Assembly: GCA_936432065.2 (NCBI GenBank)
Contig: OW386285.2
Location: forward strand, 368,963,249-369,027,248
DNA length: 64,000 bases
Direction of reading: 5' to 3'
From: Rutpela maculata
Lineage: Eukaryota; Arthropoda; Insecta; Coleoptera; Cerambycidae
Position 1 is the stretch's first letter, and each line of letters begins with the position of its first letter. Position numbers and translations under genes: made by a program. Shown piece by piece: positions 10,232-21,863 of the stretch. The notes beneath the pieces are model-generated. The model had not been told where the DNA came from. It was given only the letters and a program-made list of their open reading frames with translations, and did not search any database.

Positions 10232-11722
10232 GTCCAGTCAATGAAAGAGTTGTAGAGAACATTTTGGAGGGGAGAATTTTTCTCTTCAGGAATGTCTTGG
10301 GGGTAGTCAGGAGGTAAACATACTAAAAGTCCCCGTCCCTAGCAGCGCCGCTTCAGTAGGAGAGGGGGGTGGAAAGGTTCCTTTTTTCGATTCTTCGCTT
10401 ATAACTCGGAAACGATGCGTCGTACGAAAAAAGGTAATCTATTCAAAATTAAACGTAATTAAATTTCCCGCAAGAATGTTTATATTCATTTTCTTCCTAT
10501 GTGTTATATTTTACGAGATATTTGCCAGCGAAAATCGATAATTAATAAAAAATCAATTGTGTACCTTGAATATTTCTATCAGAGCGGTTTACCGTGGTCT
10601 GCTAATAAATCACAGTCACAAAACAATCTTTATTTTACAACACTGGACGTATAATAACGTAATATTTTGTCGAAATCTAGACATTTCCTTAAATATACAG
10701 TGTGACTCACTTAAAATTAAGATACCCTTATAACTTTTTAATTTTGTTTCCGATTTGAATCAAATTTTACTCAAGTATAGAACAAATTAGGATCTACTTA
10801 TGACCAGAAAATCATTCATCTGCTATAAAGGCAAAGCTACCTGCGCTACCAAAATATGAGGAAAAATATTAAAAATCATATTGATTTTTAATCTTACGAA
10901 CGATGAATTTTACGTAGCCATCACAAATTGCGGAAACTGAGGACCCCCTTTGCCAGATGAGCTTATGTATGAGATATCGCCCATCAATAATCAAATCAAA
11001 TTTTGGTGTATGTACGTTTGTGGCGCCGATCGGATGCATTTTTTAGAATTTCTAACATTCAAAATGTTTTATTTTTTTCAGCATATTTTGGTACCGCAGG
11101 TGGCTTTGCCTTTATAGCAGGTGAATGATTTTCTGGTAATAAGTAGATCCTAATTTGTTCTATACTTGAGTAAAATTTGATTCAAATCGGAAACAAAATG
11201 AAAAAGTTATAAGGGTATCTTCATTTTAAGTGAGTCACACTGTATATTTAAGGAAATGTGTAGATTTCGACAAAATATTACGTTAGTAAATACGTCCAAT
11301 ATTGTAAAATAAAGATTGTTTTGTGACTGTGATTTATTAGCAGACCACGGTAAACAGCTTTGATAGAAATATACAAGGTACATAATTGATTTTTTTTAAT
11401 TAATTATCGATTTTCGCTGGCGAACATCTCGTAAACTATAACACATAGGAAGAAAATGAATATAAACATTCTTGTGGAAAATTTAATTACGTTTAATTTT
11501 GCATAGATTACGTTTTCCCATACGACGCATCGTTTCCGAGTTATAAGCGAAGAATCGAAAAAAGGAACCTTTCCACCCTCCTCCCCCCTGATGCGGCGGG
11601 ACTAGGGGCGGGGACTTTTAGTATGTTTACCCCCTGACTACCCCTAACACATCCCTGAAGAGAAAAATTCTCCCCTCCAAGATGTTCTCTACAATCCCCT
11701 TTTGGGCATTCATTGATTGGAC
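10232..11722. mobile_element. 1.5-kb foldback element, TA flanked
   Basis: Two long arms (about 10232-10870 and 11060-11722) are inverted copies: GTCCARTCAATGAA at the tips, TTGTAGAGAACATYTTGGAG, CGAAACGATGCGTCGT-like blocks, CAGTGTGACTCAC and GGCAAAGCYACCTGCG near the loop. TA lies outside both tips. The roughly 190-base loop has no open frame of note. There are a fair number of mismatches between arms. Confidence 0.75.
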
Positions 11723-11724
11723 TA

Positions 11725-12046
11725 TATAGGGGGGCTAATATACAATACCTAGTTACTTCTTGGCCAACCTAGATATGCGTCGTTTACCTCCGACACCCTC
11801 TCGAAGAATGATATATTTAATGGTCTGTAACTGCGTCACCTTTTCAGCTATCAGATTCTTTCGGACATCAAAGTTGTTGTATGAGGAATAAAAAATTTCA
11901 TTACAATATATTAATTAATATATCTCGAGAATTCTATAGGTATCGATAATTTAAATTTAGTGGAATTTTTCTAACGCCCTTATTAAATTTTTGTAATTGA
12001 TTGACCAGCATACGATAGGTATTGCTGTCACTCCCGGGAAACATAC
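11725..12046. other. Intergenic, nothing recognised
   Basis: AT-rich spacer between two mobile elements with no frame, repeat or RNA gene that I can identify. Confidence 0.35.
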
Positions 12047-13061
12047 CGCCGCACGGTGCTGCTTTTATTGGACACAGACGTCAGAAATTGGTAACCTAGC
12101 CAATTTTTGATGAAAATTTACGAAACTTGGTAGAGGTAATTATTTGGATATGCTAAATTCAGTTTTTCTGCAGATTTTTTTTTTTTCAATATGGCGGCTT
12201 CAGAATTTTGGTCAGATGAATCAAAAAAAGATGAAAAATTCAATAAAATAACCCAGCCACAAGTAAAAGTGCTGATCCTGGAACTTGACCCGAGTAGTCC
12301 AATGTATTTTTCGACGCTGAATTCGAATCCGACCTCAGAAAAACCCAAACACCCTCAAAATATTGAGCTGGAGCGAAAAAACACCCTTAAAATGGGGTAA
12401 ATATTTAAAATAGTTATAAAATTTCGCTCACCGCATGCATGTTCAATAAATGAAGTATTTCATATATTTTATAGGTAGGGCTAGAGATACTTAATATTAA
12501 CTATATTGGCATGATCAGACTTGAATCATCAATATATAGTGGTTGTTTTATTGTTTTTCATGCTGAATGTTGGATATGGTAGGTGTATGAAAGAAGTCGA
12601 CAAGTCACTTCGTAGGGGAATTCTTGTTGATCTTCTATTTTGATCAGACTTGCACCAATGGTATATGAAAGAAACGAATGTTTTCTTTGAAAGTTATCTG
12701 CTGAATACCCAAAATAATATTTTTTAACAATGATGTAAGCAGAAATAATAGGTATTTATTTTCTAATTCTACATAATTCCAAACTTTCAAATCTTCATTT
12801 TTTATGTCATTTATACTCTATAATGGTATGATGGTGTATATTATTTGCAAGAACAGGGGTATTTTTTAGCCTATTCTAAGAGTAGTTATTCCGCCATTAT
12901 TTAGGGGGAGAGGACTGCTAAATATGAAACATAATCCTCTCCCTTGTTTTGATATTCTTTACCATTCATTCACATCAATCAATAAATCCTGAAATGTGGG
13001 TTAGTTTTGCCTCATTTTAGGGTGGCTTCCTTCTATTTTGGGAATTACTTAACCACCTTAA

Positions 13062-15097
13062 CCCATTAACGCCCAAGACAATTTTTTTTGAATTTTGCAA
13101 AAATATTCAGCATGTATGTTTAAAGTACTTCCAAATGGCCGTAAAAAATAACAAAAAAAATATTCATCATGTTGTTTATTAAAAAAGTGGTGATCTATAA
13201 ATAGATCACTGGGCAGATATAATATATATTTTAATACATAATAATTATTATGCTTTACTCATAGATGTAATAATATTAATATTAGAACATCAATAAAATA
13301 CCATTAAATTATAATAATAGTGACAAAATGTAACATCTGTATTTGATGGTATGGTAGAAACAACTGGCACAAAGAGTAATGTCACATTTTATTCAATAGC
13401 TTTTAGGTCGGCTCTTGCAATATTTTCTTTGGCATCTTCTCTGACCATCACGATATTATATCAAATGATTTAAGCCATCGAAGCGAACGTCTTCAGGGGC
13501 GACTGCAGCTTTAGTCTTCCTTTTAGCAGATGATGTGAGTTTCATATATGGAACTGCAACGGCTCTACGGAATACTAGGCAGCTAATGGCCTCACGACTA
13601 TGCATGGTGCGGTATAAAATTCAGGCATTTGTTAGTGCCATATCCAAAATACGAATGAACATTGGCCAGTACCATTTTTTCCACGAATCTGGATTCCATA
13701 TTTACTAAACCAATCATGGTGATCGACACCACCCATATATTTATTATAATTCTGAATCAGTTTCGGTTGTGAAACATCAACTCTTTGATTAGTTTGACAT
13801 TTCCAGCGACTTGCTTTGGCTAAAGGCTTTATTTTGTCATAATTAGTTGCCACAATTACGCATTTATTATCATGCCATTGTACCATGAGTACATTAGATT
13901 TAGTGTCAAACCTAAAATCAAAAGTACCACGTGGTTCTTTGGCTAAGTCTTTTGCCGACTTCATGGGACATTTGTCTATTCTGTTGTCACGCATGATACC
14001 TGTTGCACGAAATACAATATTTTTCAAGTGAACCAACAAGTCCCGATAAAGAAGTTACCAAAAAAGACAGCATGCTGAGATGAAGTTGGTACACAAGATA
14101 ACAATTCGGTCACAACTCTTGACCCTAGCGTAATGCCTGGTACTCTGTTCTTCAGCAATGTCTCCTGTGTCTTGATCTCCATGACCGTATTGCACTTCCA
14201 ACTGGCCAGGAACATCTTGTACTTCCGTTAGGCCCAATTCGTCATCATCCACTTCGTCTTCTTCCGTCACATAATCTGGTTCTGGAGGTAAGACAGCAAT
14301 GTCTAGAATACCACTATCATCGTCAATATAAAAATTAGGATCGTCAATGATTTCTTCTATCTGCTGCATAGTCAGCACCCTTTGTGAATTCATGTTCTCT
14401 AAAAAATTAAATTACTATTATTACTATTATTATTATTATTATTCAAACTATCACCATGTTTTAATTGTTTATATTATAATTTTGTCATAATTTTAACTTA
14501 CAAATGTTTGACTGTAGCAATGTAAAAGAAAAAAGTCCATTACTAGCCTTACTTACCAATTATATTTTTCACCAATACAACGGTAATATTTTAGTTAAAA
14601 CAGCACTAAAAGATTTTATCTCACACACTGACTAAGACTGACCGATAATAATAACAACTAAGACATAGGTATCGGATGCGAATAATCTCTCAAAGTTCCA
14701 CTTAGATATAATATGTGCCCAGTGGTATAAATATAGATCAGCGAAATAAAATTGTTTACAATTTTGCAGATAAAGAAAATATTGTAAAATGAGTTATGTA
14801 ATAATAAACTTATATATTCTAGGAACTCATTATGACATATATCATATTCTAATACTTATTAGATTTTTTCTTACAAATAAATAAATTTGGTAGTGTAAAA
14901 GACAATTTTTTTCATGATTTTAAAAAATTAAGAAAAAATACTTCCAGTTTGACAAATTATTAGTAAATGACCTTTTACTGTTGTAGTAGTTCTAGATATT
15001 AATTTAAATCACTTTTAGAAGAAATTAAATGTGTAATTGTCATCTTAAAAAAATTTTTCTCTTGTGATCTATAAATAGATCACTGGGCGTTAATGGG
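13062..15097 (-). mobile_element. piggyBac element, internally deleted
   Basis: Bounded by TTAA on both sides (13058-13061 and 15098-15101) with perfect inverted tips CCCATTAACGCCCA. A second palindromic motif, GTGATCTATAAATAGATCAC followed by TGGGC, occurs at 13190-13214 inside the left end and again at 15064-15088 next to the right tip. TTAA duplication, C-rich tips and the transposase remnant inside make this piggyBac. The central coding region is deleted, so it could only move in trans. Confidence 0.88.
13632..14393 (-). pseudogene. piggyBac transposase remnant, core deleted
   Basis: The N-terminal part (14393 to about 14110) starts MNSQRVLTMQQIEEIIDDP and is very acidic, as piggyBac transposases are before the catalytic core. 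The frame then jumps into the C-terminal part: VHLKNIVFRATGIMRDNRID, KGTFDFRFD-like EPRGTFDFRFDTKSNV, WHDNKCVIVATNYD and the family signature YNKYMGGVDHHDWF, which lies past the catalytic domain. The segment with the DDD catalytic acids is missing between about 14055 and 14040. Another shift after KYGIQIRGK destroys the last readable residues, and the Cys-rich tail is not visible. It belongs to the PGBD family and is clearly dead. Confidence 0.85.
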
Positions 15098-15259
15098 TTA
15101 AAGTAGAAAATCCTTTGCGATACATCAAAAATCTATATTTAAATACAATACGTTTGCGCTTGTTAACTACTTTTTGCATGTATTTATTGTTACCACAAAT
15201 CAGGGATGATTTACCCTATTCGCTAAAGGCCCAAAATTTTGAGAGCATATGAAATCGGA

Positions 15260-15718
15260 TTCGAACTTGAACTCAACAAGTTCAAAACCCCTAAAAATAT
15301 AAGTTCAGAATCTAAATTACGTATTTTTTCAACTTTTTATTTCTACACCTCTTTCAACCACTAATTTACTCTATTTTCAACTTAAGAATAAATTATAGGC
15401 TTTTGGCATGTTGAAATTTGAAACCAGCAACCTCAAAAAACCCCTAGAATTATACTTTTGGAATTAAAATTACGTATTTTGTCAAATTTTCATTTTTCAC
15501 GTCTTTCAACTATTTTACTCGATTTTCACCTTAAGAATAAATTTTTGGCTTCTGGTATGTTGAAATTTGAAATCATCAATCTCAAAAACCCCTAGAAATA
15601 TAAGTTTAGAATGAAAATTACATATTTTGTCAAATTTTCATTTTTACACCCCTCTCAACCCTTTTACTCGATTTTCACCCTAAGAATGAAATTTGAAATC
15701 AGCAACCTCAAAAACCCT
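15260..15718 (+). repeat. Tandem repeat, ~150-bp unit, three copies
   Basis: The block ATTACGTATTTTGTCAAATT, then TTACTCGATTTTCACCTTAA, GTTGAAATTTGAAATC and CCTCAAAAACCCCTAG recurs three times at about 150-base spacing with moderate divergence; the last copy is shortened. It sits inside the outer Transib-type element just before its right arm. Confidence 0.65.
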
Positions 15719-16065
15719 AGTACTTTTTGCATGTACTTATTGTCACCACAGCTCAAAATTTTGAGGGTGTTTGGGTTTTTCTGAGCGTCGAGAAATACAT
15801 TGGACTACTCGGGTCAAGTTCCAGGATCAGGACTTTTATTTGTGGCTGGGTTACTTTATTGAATTTTTCATCTTTTTTGCTTCTTCTGACCAGAATTCTG
15901 AAGCCGCCACACAGTGGGAAAAATACGCCCTTTATGGGACAAAAATCTGAGTAGAGATTTCAATCAAATTAAATATAAAAAATGGCGAATACCCTCAAGA
16001 CATTGTACTTTAGAGTAGTGCGGCAAAGTGGCTTTGGGTTAACCTAACCTAAAAATCGCAGATAT

Positions 16066-16495
16066 TACTTCCACATCCAGTGGAAGTATAAAAAAGAAAA
16101 AAAAATTAAAAACAATTTTATTGTTCAAATAGGCTTAGAATGTCATGAAACGTCGAGATTTTAAGTTTGAGCAAAAAAATAGTCTGTCTGTAACTTCTTT
16201 GTGCGCACGATGACTCTGGAACCGTTTAAGATATCGACTTGAAATTTGGTACACGTATGTATTTTAACGAAATCTGGAAATAGATTATATTTTCATCTTA
16301 TTCCGTTGAAGAGTTGAGGGGTAAATTGGGGTAAATGGGGGTAAATAGGTAAATCAAGCAGGTAAGAGTCCATAAAATTGGTATTTAGTATATACAAAAT
16401 AAGCTAATGTCTCAAAAAAAAATTTGGCATTAGCCACCCCCATTATTACCACCACCACCTTATAAAAGGGGGTGAAAAAGAATTACCTCATCGTA
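16066..16495 (+). repeat. Dispersed repeat, copy B (partial)
   Basis: ACTTCCACATCC-family sequence from the terminal palindrome through TTGAAATTTGGTACACGT and the start of the C-rich block, then broken off. It pairs with copy C as the left arm of the inner Transib-type element. Confidence 0.7.
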
Positions 16496-16808
16496 GATGA
16501 CCATTTGAAAGCTTATTTTAAAGAGGAAGATTAAATGATGTATTTAATAGAAATGAGTTGAAAAAATTTTTGAATCTTATACATAACCTCAAAAGTTGTC
16601 AATAAAGTCATTTTTTAAGTACTTAACCTAAAATATTTCAAAATTCTGATATGATGGGCCAATTCTGAGACAAGATTCGGATTCAGATAGAAAAATTACT
16701 TACGAAATTGGATAATGTTACCCTGTTAAAATAATGTTAAAACTTTTAGGTTTATGACCATTATTTAATACATACAATTTTTCATTTAGGTTAGGCTGAA
16801 TGCATAGG

Positions 16809-16993
16809 TGCTAAGGCTTTCGCGGAGCTGGTGATCTGGCTGCTGGTTTCCGGGTCTTCTTTCCGCGTAGACTTGGTTGAGTGCTTGACGTTTCGACCAT
16901 CTTGTCGTGGTCTTCTTCTGAAGCGAAGTGGTCGAAACGTCAAGCACTCAACCAAGTCTACGCAGAAGAAGACCCGGAAACCAGCAGCCAGAT
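16809..16993. mobile_element. Miniature Penelope foldback with 13-bp TSD
   Basis: A 185-base palindrome made only of the two Penelope inverted arms, each cut to about 90 bases: TTCGCGGAGCTGGTGATCTG then GCTGCTGGTTTCCGGGTC on the left, GACCCGGAAACCAGCAGC on the right. It joins at CTTCTTCTGAAGCGAAG. The 13-bp direct repeat CTGAATGCATAGG flanks it perfectly (16796-16808 and 16994-17006), so it integrated in this reduced form instead of shrinking in place. It has no coding capacity. Confidence 0.88.
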
Positions 16994-17044
16994 CTGAATG
17001 CATAGGAATAAAGTGTCGATGAAGTAAAAAAAAATTGAGGCCTT

Positions 17045-17483
17045 TGGGTCTTGTACGCATACTAAATCACAATTTTTTTTTCACCCCCTTTTATAATGGG
17101 GTAGGATTAGTAATGGAGGTGGCTAATGCCAATTTTTTTTTTTTGAGACATTAGCTTCTCTTGTATATACTAAATACCAATTTTATGGCCTTACCTGTTT
17201 AATTTACCTATTTACCCTCATTTACCCCCAACCCTTCAACGAAATAAGATGAAAATATAATCTAGTTCCAGATCTCGTTAAAACACATATGTGTACCAAA
17301 TTTCAAGTCGATATCTTAAACGGTTCCAAAGTAATCGTGCGCGCAAAAAAGTTACAGACAGACTATTTTTTTTGCTCAAACTTAAAATCTCGACGTTTCA
17401 TGACATTCTAGCCTATTTGAACAATACAATTTTTTAAACATTTTTTTGTCGTTTCTATACTTCCACTGGATGTGGAAGTAATA
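17045..17483 (-). repeat. Dispersed repeat, copy C (partial)
   Basis: Inverted partner of copy B: C-rich block, GTACCAAATTTCAAGTCGAT, and terminal CTTCCACTGGATGTGGAAGT. It shares internal substitutions with copy B more than with other copies, as expected if the two were duplicated together. Confidence 0.7.
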
Positions 17484-17792
17484 ACTGCGATTTTTAGGTT
17501 AGGTTAATCCAAAGCCACTTTGCCGCAGCACTACTCTAAAGTACAATGTCTTAAGAGTATTTGTCATTCTTTTTATTTAATTTGATTGAAATCTCCACTG
17601 TCGGCAGAGTTTTGTCCAAAAAAGGGCATATTTTTCCCACTGTGCGCATTTTGAAAAAAAAAATTTCTGCAGCAAAACTGAATTTAGCATATCCAAATAC
17701 TTAGCTTTACCAAGTTTCGTAAATTTTTATCGAAAATTGGCTAGGTTACCGATTTTTGCCGCCTGTTTCAATAAAAGTACCACTGTGCGCCG

Positions 17793-18257
17793 GGCCGGCT
17801 CGTCTATACTGGGCTGGACTTGGGTCATGCTTGTTGTCAGCAGCGAGAGACACATCACGCATGGTACAGGAATGTGGGATGGGAAGTGTAAGTGTTTGTG
17901 AAATGCGTTATCACCATTGTGTCGTGATCTGAGTATTTATATTCATCTATTTGTCTCTTTGTGGTTTTGTTTTTAGATTCATCTTCTTCTGAGTTCTCTG
18001 TTTCCCCTGTTTTTAATTTCGGGAGAGCATATATGTCCCAGTGCTTCATTATGTACGCTTCTGTATTTGTAATTGTTTTCCATCTTATTTATGTTGATGT
18101 TTTATGCAGTTGCTTCATTTTGGTTGTTTTTGCTAATAACTCTTCTCAGACTTCTTCTGTTGGCTTTTGTTGCCTCATCCATATGTCATCGTAGGCAGTA
18201 TGGTGCCTATGTATTCGAATAGAAATTGTGCGTAATATTTGTATCCGCGTTATTCTT
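17793..18257 (-). pseudogene. Possible LINE reverse-transcriptase tail
   Basis: On the minus strand one frame reads TILPTMTYG, followed in a neighbouring frame by TKANRRSLRR. This resembles the VLPxxTYGxETW...T...R segment that follows the RT domain in RTE/CR1-type LINEs. A further minus frame (18049-17855, 64 codons) is Lys/Glu-rich with no family I know. The match is short and needs a frameshift, so this is a weak call. The element at 18262-19938 interrupts it. Confidence 0.25.
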
Positions 18258-18261
18258 CTGT

Positions 18262-19938
18262 GGGCAGTTCTACAAAGCATGGTCGATTTCACATTGACAA
18301 TGTTAAGAAATAAAATGTCAGGAATCTATTGATGGCATACATTTTTGAAATGGTTAAAGTGTCCACTCTTCAGGTATGCCTTGCGGCACCAGCTTTTTTC
18401 CCGTGACTAAAATGTTTTTCCTTAGTGAAACGTATAACAAAACACACGACCGTCACATTTATATTTGTGCTGTGTATTAATATAAATATGCTAAATGGAT
18501 TATGAAAAAGTTGATTCTTTGAAGTGAAAAATATGTCCTACAAGATATTAGAGAAAATTTTGGTCGTAATAATACCCATGAATAAAATAAAAAGTGATAT
18601 AACTGGAAGTATCTGTTCCTTTCTTATTTGAGCCTAATGCTTTCTAAATTCAGTTAACTGTATTGACTCAAATTACGTTTTTGTGTCTAAATTTTGTCAC
18701 CGACAACCAGGTTTGTTCATAATTTAAAGGGCAATGGTCCTAACGAGATAAATAATATTTATGACACCATTGTCAATGAGGTACTGTGAGTTACGCGTGA
18801 CGGTCGTGAGTGGCATGAGATGATTGTGAGATTCGTAAAACGGTCGTGTAATTGCTGGCTGAGGTTGTGCCAAATTTTGAAAATAAAAATAATATTTGGG
18901 GGTCAGATCACATGTATTTTGGCTAGTAGGAACCAAATATGAAAAAATATACAAGTTGTCCCATTTAAAAAAATTTGATTTTCACGTCATTTGCCTCGAA
19001 ACCGGAAGTCAGAAGTTGTTTTTTTACATCATATAATTGGAAATTTCATCCCATATCACTACACCAAATTTGAAAAAAATCCATTCAACTATTCAAAAGT
19101 TACAAGAGTGAAGGAGAGTAATGCCAATGAAATTTCTCATGACCGTCACTAGAGTCTCAAGATCATCACACTCAAATTTGTGCCATGTGACGGCCATGAG
19201 TATGACGGTCGTGAGGGCCGCTAGACAAAAATGACTAAGAATTATATTCACCCTAAGCTATTATTGAAGTAAGGTTAGGAGAAGACAGTGTACTGGATAC
19301 CTCAAAATAAAAACGTATTTGGATATTAATAAGTGGATAAATGCTAAAATACACAACGTGACGGTAATGAAAGAGAGCACAGGGCCATATATTAGACTTA
19401 CCATATAAATTACTGGAAATTCAAATTGTTTTGGGAAACAGCACTTGGTTATTGTATCTCACATGATTTCACAACGAAAACTAAATTTCGATGTGTTTCT
19501 GAGTCACTAGTAGTCCTAGCATTCAACTTATTAACTAATAATGAGCGCTGTGACGGTCGTGAGTATTAACCAAGTTACGCGACTTAAATAGTTTATATAT
19601 TAAATCCTAGACTTTAAAACATGAAAGTTGTATCTTGCCAACAAATTTTGGATATTTTGTAATAATTATAGCAGAGATGGACACTAACCATTTCTCTGGT
19701 AACAAAATTTCAACCAAAACAAGTGTCAATCTGTATGGAGTTACGCGCGGCGGTCTTGAGTTTTGGAGTAAAAACAGCCAATATTTTATTTTTGTCGTAA
19801 TTTAGCTCAAGTTTTTTATTATAACAAGGTGCGGTAAGATTCATCTAAGCGAATATTGGACACGGGTTGTAGCTTGGACCAATTTTTGATCAGTAAGTCA
19901 CTAATATCATGAATCGACCATGCTTTGTAGAACTGCCC
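18262..19938. mobile_element. TIR element with dispersed GTGACGGTCGTGAG motifs
   Basis: Ends are GGGCAGTTCTACAAAGCATG plus GTCGATT in inverted orientation, flanked by the 4-bp direct repeat CTGT (18258-18261 and 19939-19942). Inside, the 14-mer GTGACGGTCGTGAG or close variants occur at about 18797, 18838, 19135 (inverted), 19190, 19204, 19359, 19550 and 19745, several preceded by GTTACGCG. No transposase is readable. The tips do not match a superfamily I can name; a 4-bp duplication is compatible with Chapaev/Sola-like groups but that is speculation. Confidence 0.7.
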
Positions 19939-19942
19939 CTGT

Positions 19943-21304
19943 AATCATCTATGTTTTGTAGCGAGTTGATTTTGGGAAACGATATTTTTTGTATGGTTGT
20001 GTTCCATTCCATGGTGCATTAACTTTTATTTTCTCTATTCTTAATGCACTATTTCTTCTAGCTCTAACCATTACTTGTAGCAGTCGACCCTTTGATGATG
20101 ACTTGTCCTAGGGTCAGTGGTTCATTTCTTATATTATTTTTGGTCGTTTTTTCTTTGTGTTCCCTTTTTTCCTAGTTTCATGATCCAGTGTTGCAGTGGT
20201 ATGTATCTTGTTGTGTGCATATTTTTCTGTATTTCTTCAGATGTCTGAAGGTTTAGTTTAGTCATTGTCCTGGTACTCCTGGTTTCTATGTTTTAGAAAA
20301 ATTCCTGTTTCTTTTAATACCTTCGTTTGTTGCACGTTTACTGTTATTTGAATGTTATCTTCATCTTTTTTACATGTTCATATTTGTTTTTACAATATAC
20401 AGAAAGTAGGTATTTCATAATAAATAAAAAGTGTGTAAGTTGTGATTTGCATAATACCTAAATAATATTCTCTATTCATATTTGTTGTTTTTTCCTTTCT
20501 TGTTTGGCTAATAGGTGACTTCTCTCCTTTTAAATATTTTTCTTGCGGCAATTTTTATTTTTGAATTTATTAATGTCCAGTCGAATGCTTCCCGCGACAG
20601 TTGTTTTTCTACTTCTTCGTGCTTTAATAGGAAGTATTTGAGGTGTTGTACGGTCTTTTGTTATTTCCTTTACTTCTATTCTCTTTTCATACTTCTAGTT
20701 TCGCATATAGTAGTTTGTGGCCTGTACTGACTTGCTGCCCTTTTTACATTAATATTCTTGGTCTGTTCTCTTATCTCCTTATATGCCAGAATATATATTC
20801 TGGTTTCTTGCGTTGGTTGCCTGAATACCCAGCTCGCACCGTACAAATATCCTGGCTTTCTTAGAGAAGATATCGAAAATTTTCAAAAACACGGTGGTTG
20901 AGGGCACAACGGTGTACACTTTTAAAATATTTTGAAAAATACATGGTGATCCATTTAACCGTGACCAAAAGCAAGATCTAATGCAAAAGCGTATGATCTT
21001 AAGAATTTGTTTTGTACTGATTCGATTTATTCAGTTTGGTTATAATATAATTATACATCGAGGGCTTCATTGAAGAAGGGCGTATTGACCATATACCATA
21101 TTGTAGGACGTATGGCATTTCCGTCCTTCCATGACATATGAAAGCAAATAATGTTTTTTTACGCCTGTTGTCAGTAAATACTGGAGAAGGTCAAGAATCT
21201 GAGTACGCCCTTTCAGTACACAGCGCATACCGCAAATACGAGCCATACGCCTAAAAATGTAAGATTTGATAAAAATGATCAATATGCCATTTTTCCATGA
21301 AGCC
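19943..21304. other. AT/TTTC-rich stretch, no gene identified
   Basis: T-rich on the plus strand with many TTCTT/TTGTT runs, so its minus strand is Lys-rich in all frames. It may be the upstream part of the possible LINE remnant left of the 18262 element, but no motif confirms that. Nothing else is recognised. Confidence 0.3.
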
Positions 21305-21810
21305 CAGTATAAAGTACATCGATAGAAAGTTTTCACTGGGTGATAGTTGGGGTCGTTTGGAACCTATATGACCATATTTAGCCTTATGCAAAGTCTCACC
21401 GTTGCTTTTTAGTTTAATGAACTAAAAGTATACAATAGAGAAGTTTTTAAAACTATTTGGATCTCTTGAAGCAGTGCCGCTTTTGAGAAAATCTTGCTTA
21501 AAATAAAAAAGAAATCGAACCAATGTATTTCAACACATAAATTGTCCTGTTTCGACAAAGTACCTACATATTAAGAATATCTAAAAAAATATATTTAAGA
21601 AAGCTGAAAGTATTTAGTATCATAAAAAATAACATGTATTAGTCTATTAGTAACAACTCAACTATTTCGCAAAAATATCTAAAAATGCCGATATCTCAAA
21701 AACGGTGATACTTTGCATAAGGGTAAATATGGTCATATAGGTTCCAAACGACTCCAAGTTTTCACTGGGGGTTACAGTGAAAACTTACTAACGATGTACT
21801 AAACACCCTG
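21305..21810. mobile_element. Foldback MITE
   Basis: Arms pair as AAGTACATCGATAGAAAGTT against its near complement AACTTACTAACGATGTACT, plus GTCGTTTGGAACCTATATGA and ATATTTACCCTTATGCAAAG. The right tip ends AACACCCTG followed by TA, as in many Tc1/mariner MITEs; the left tip is less clear. Confidence 0.6.
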
Positions 21811-21863
21811 TATATGATGATTCTTTTGAAGAAGAGGAGGAAATGCTCCTAACGTAGAGATTA

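Larger units (their letters stand above)
15910..17644. mobile_element. Inner Transib-type foldback element
   Basis: Tips are CACAGTGGGAAAAATACGCC and its complement GGCATATTTTTCCCACTGTG. The insertion interrupts the right arm of the outer element exactly at GAAGCCGCCA / TTTTGAAAA; the flanks CGCCA (left) and CGCAT (right) are a decayed 5-bp duplication, confirmed by the uninterrupted left arm at 12188-12200. The arms are long and include AACCTAACCTAAAAATCGCA and a copy of the ACTTCCACATCC repeat in each arm, so the element is itself an inverted duplication around 16500-17045. Confidence 0.72.
12052..17787. mobile_element. Transib-type inverted-repeat element, with nested insertions
   Basis: Outer ends are CACGGTGCTGCTTTTATTG and, in reverse complement, CACAGTGGTACTTTTATTG. 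The perfect 5-bp GC-rich direct repeat CGCCG flanks them (12047-12051 and 17788-17792). A CACRGTG tip plus a GC-rich 5-bp duplication is the hallmark of Transib, the superfamily related to RAG1. The long arms (12052-12380 against 15733-15909 continuing at 17645-17787) match closely. No Transib transposase is readable. Subtracting the piggyBac (13062-15097) and inner element (15910-17644) leaves about 1.96 kb. Confidence 0.75.
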
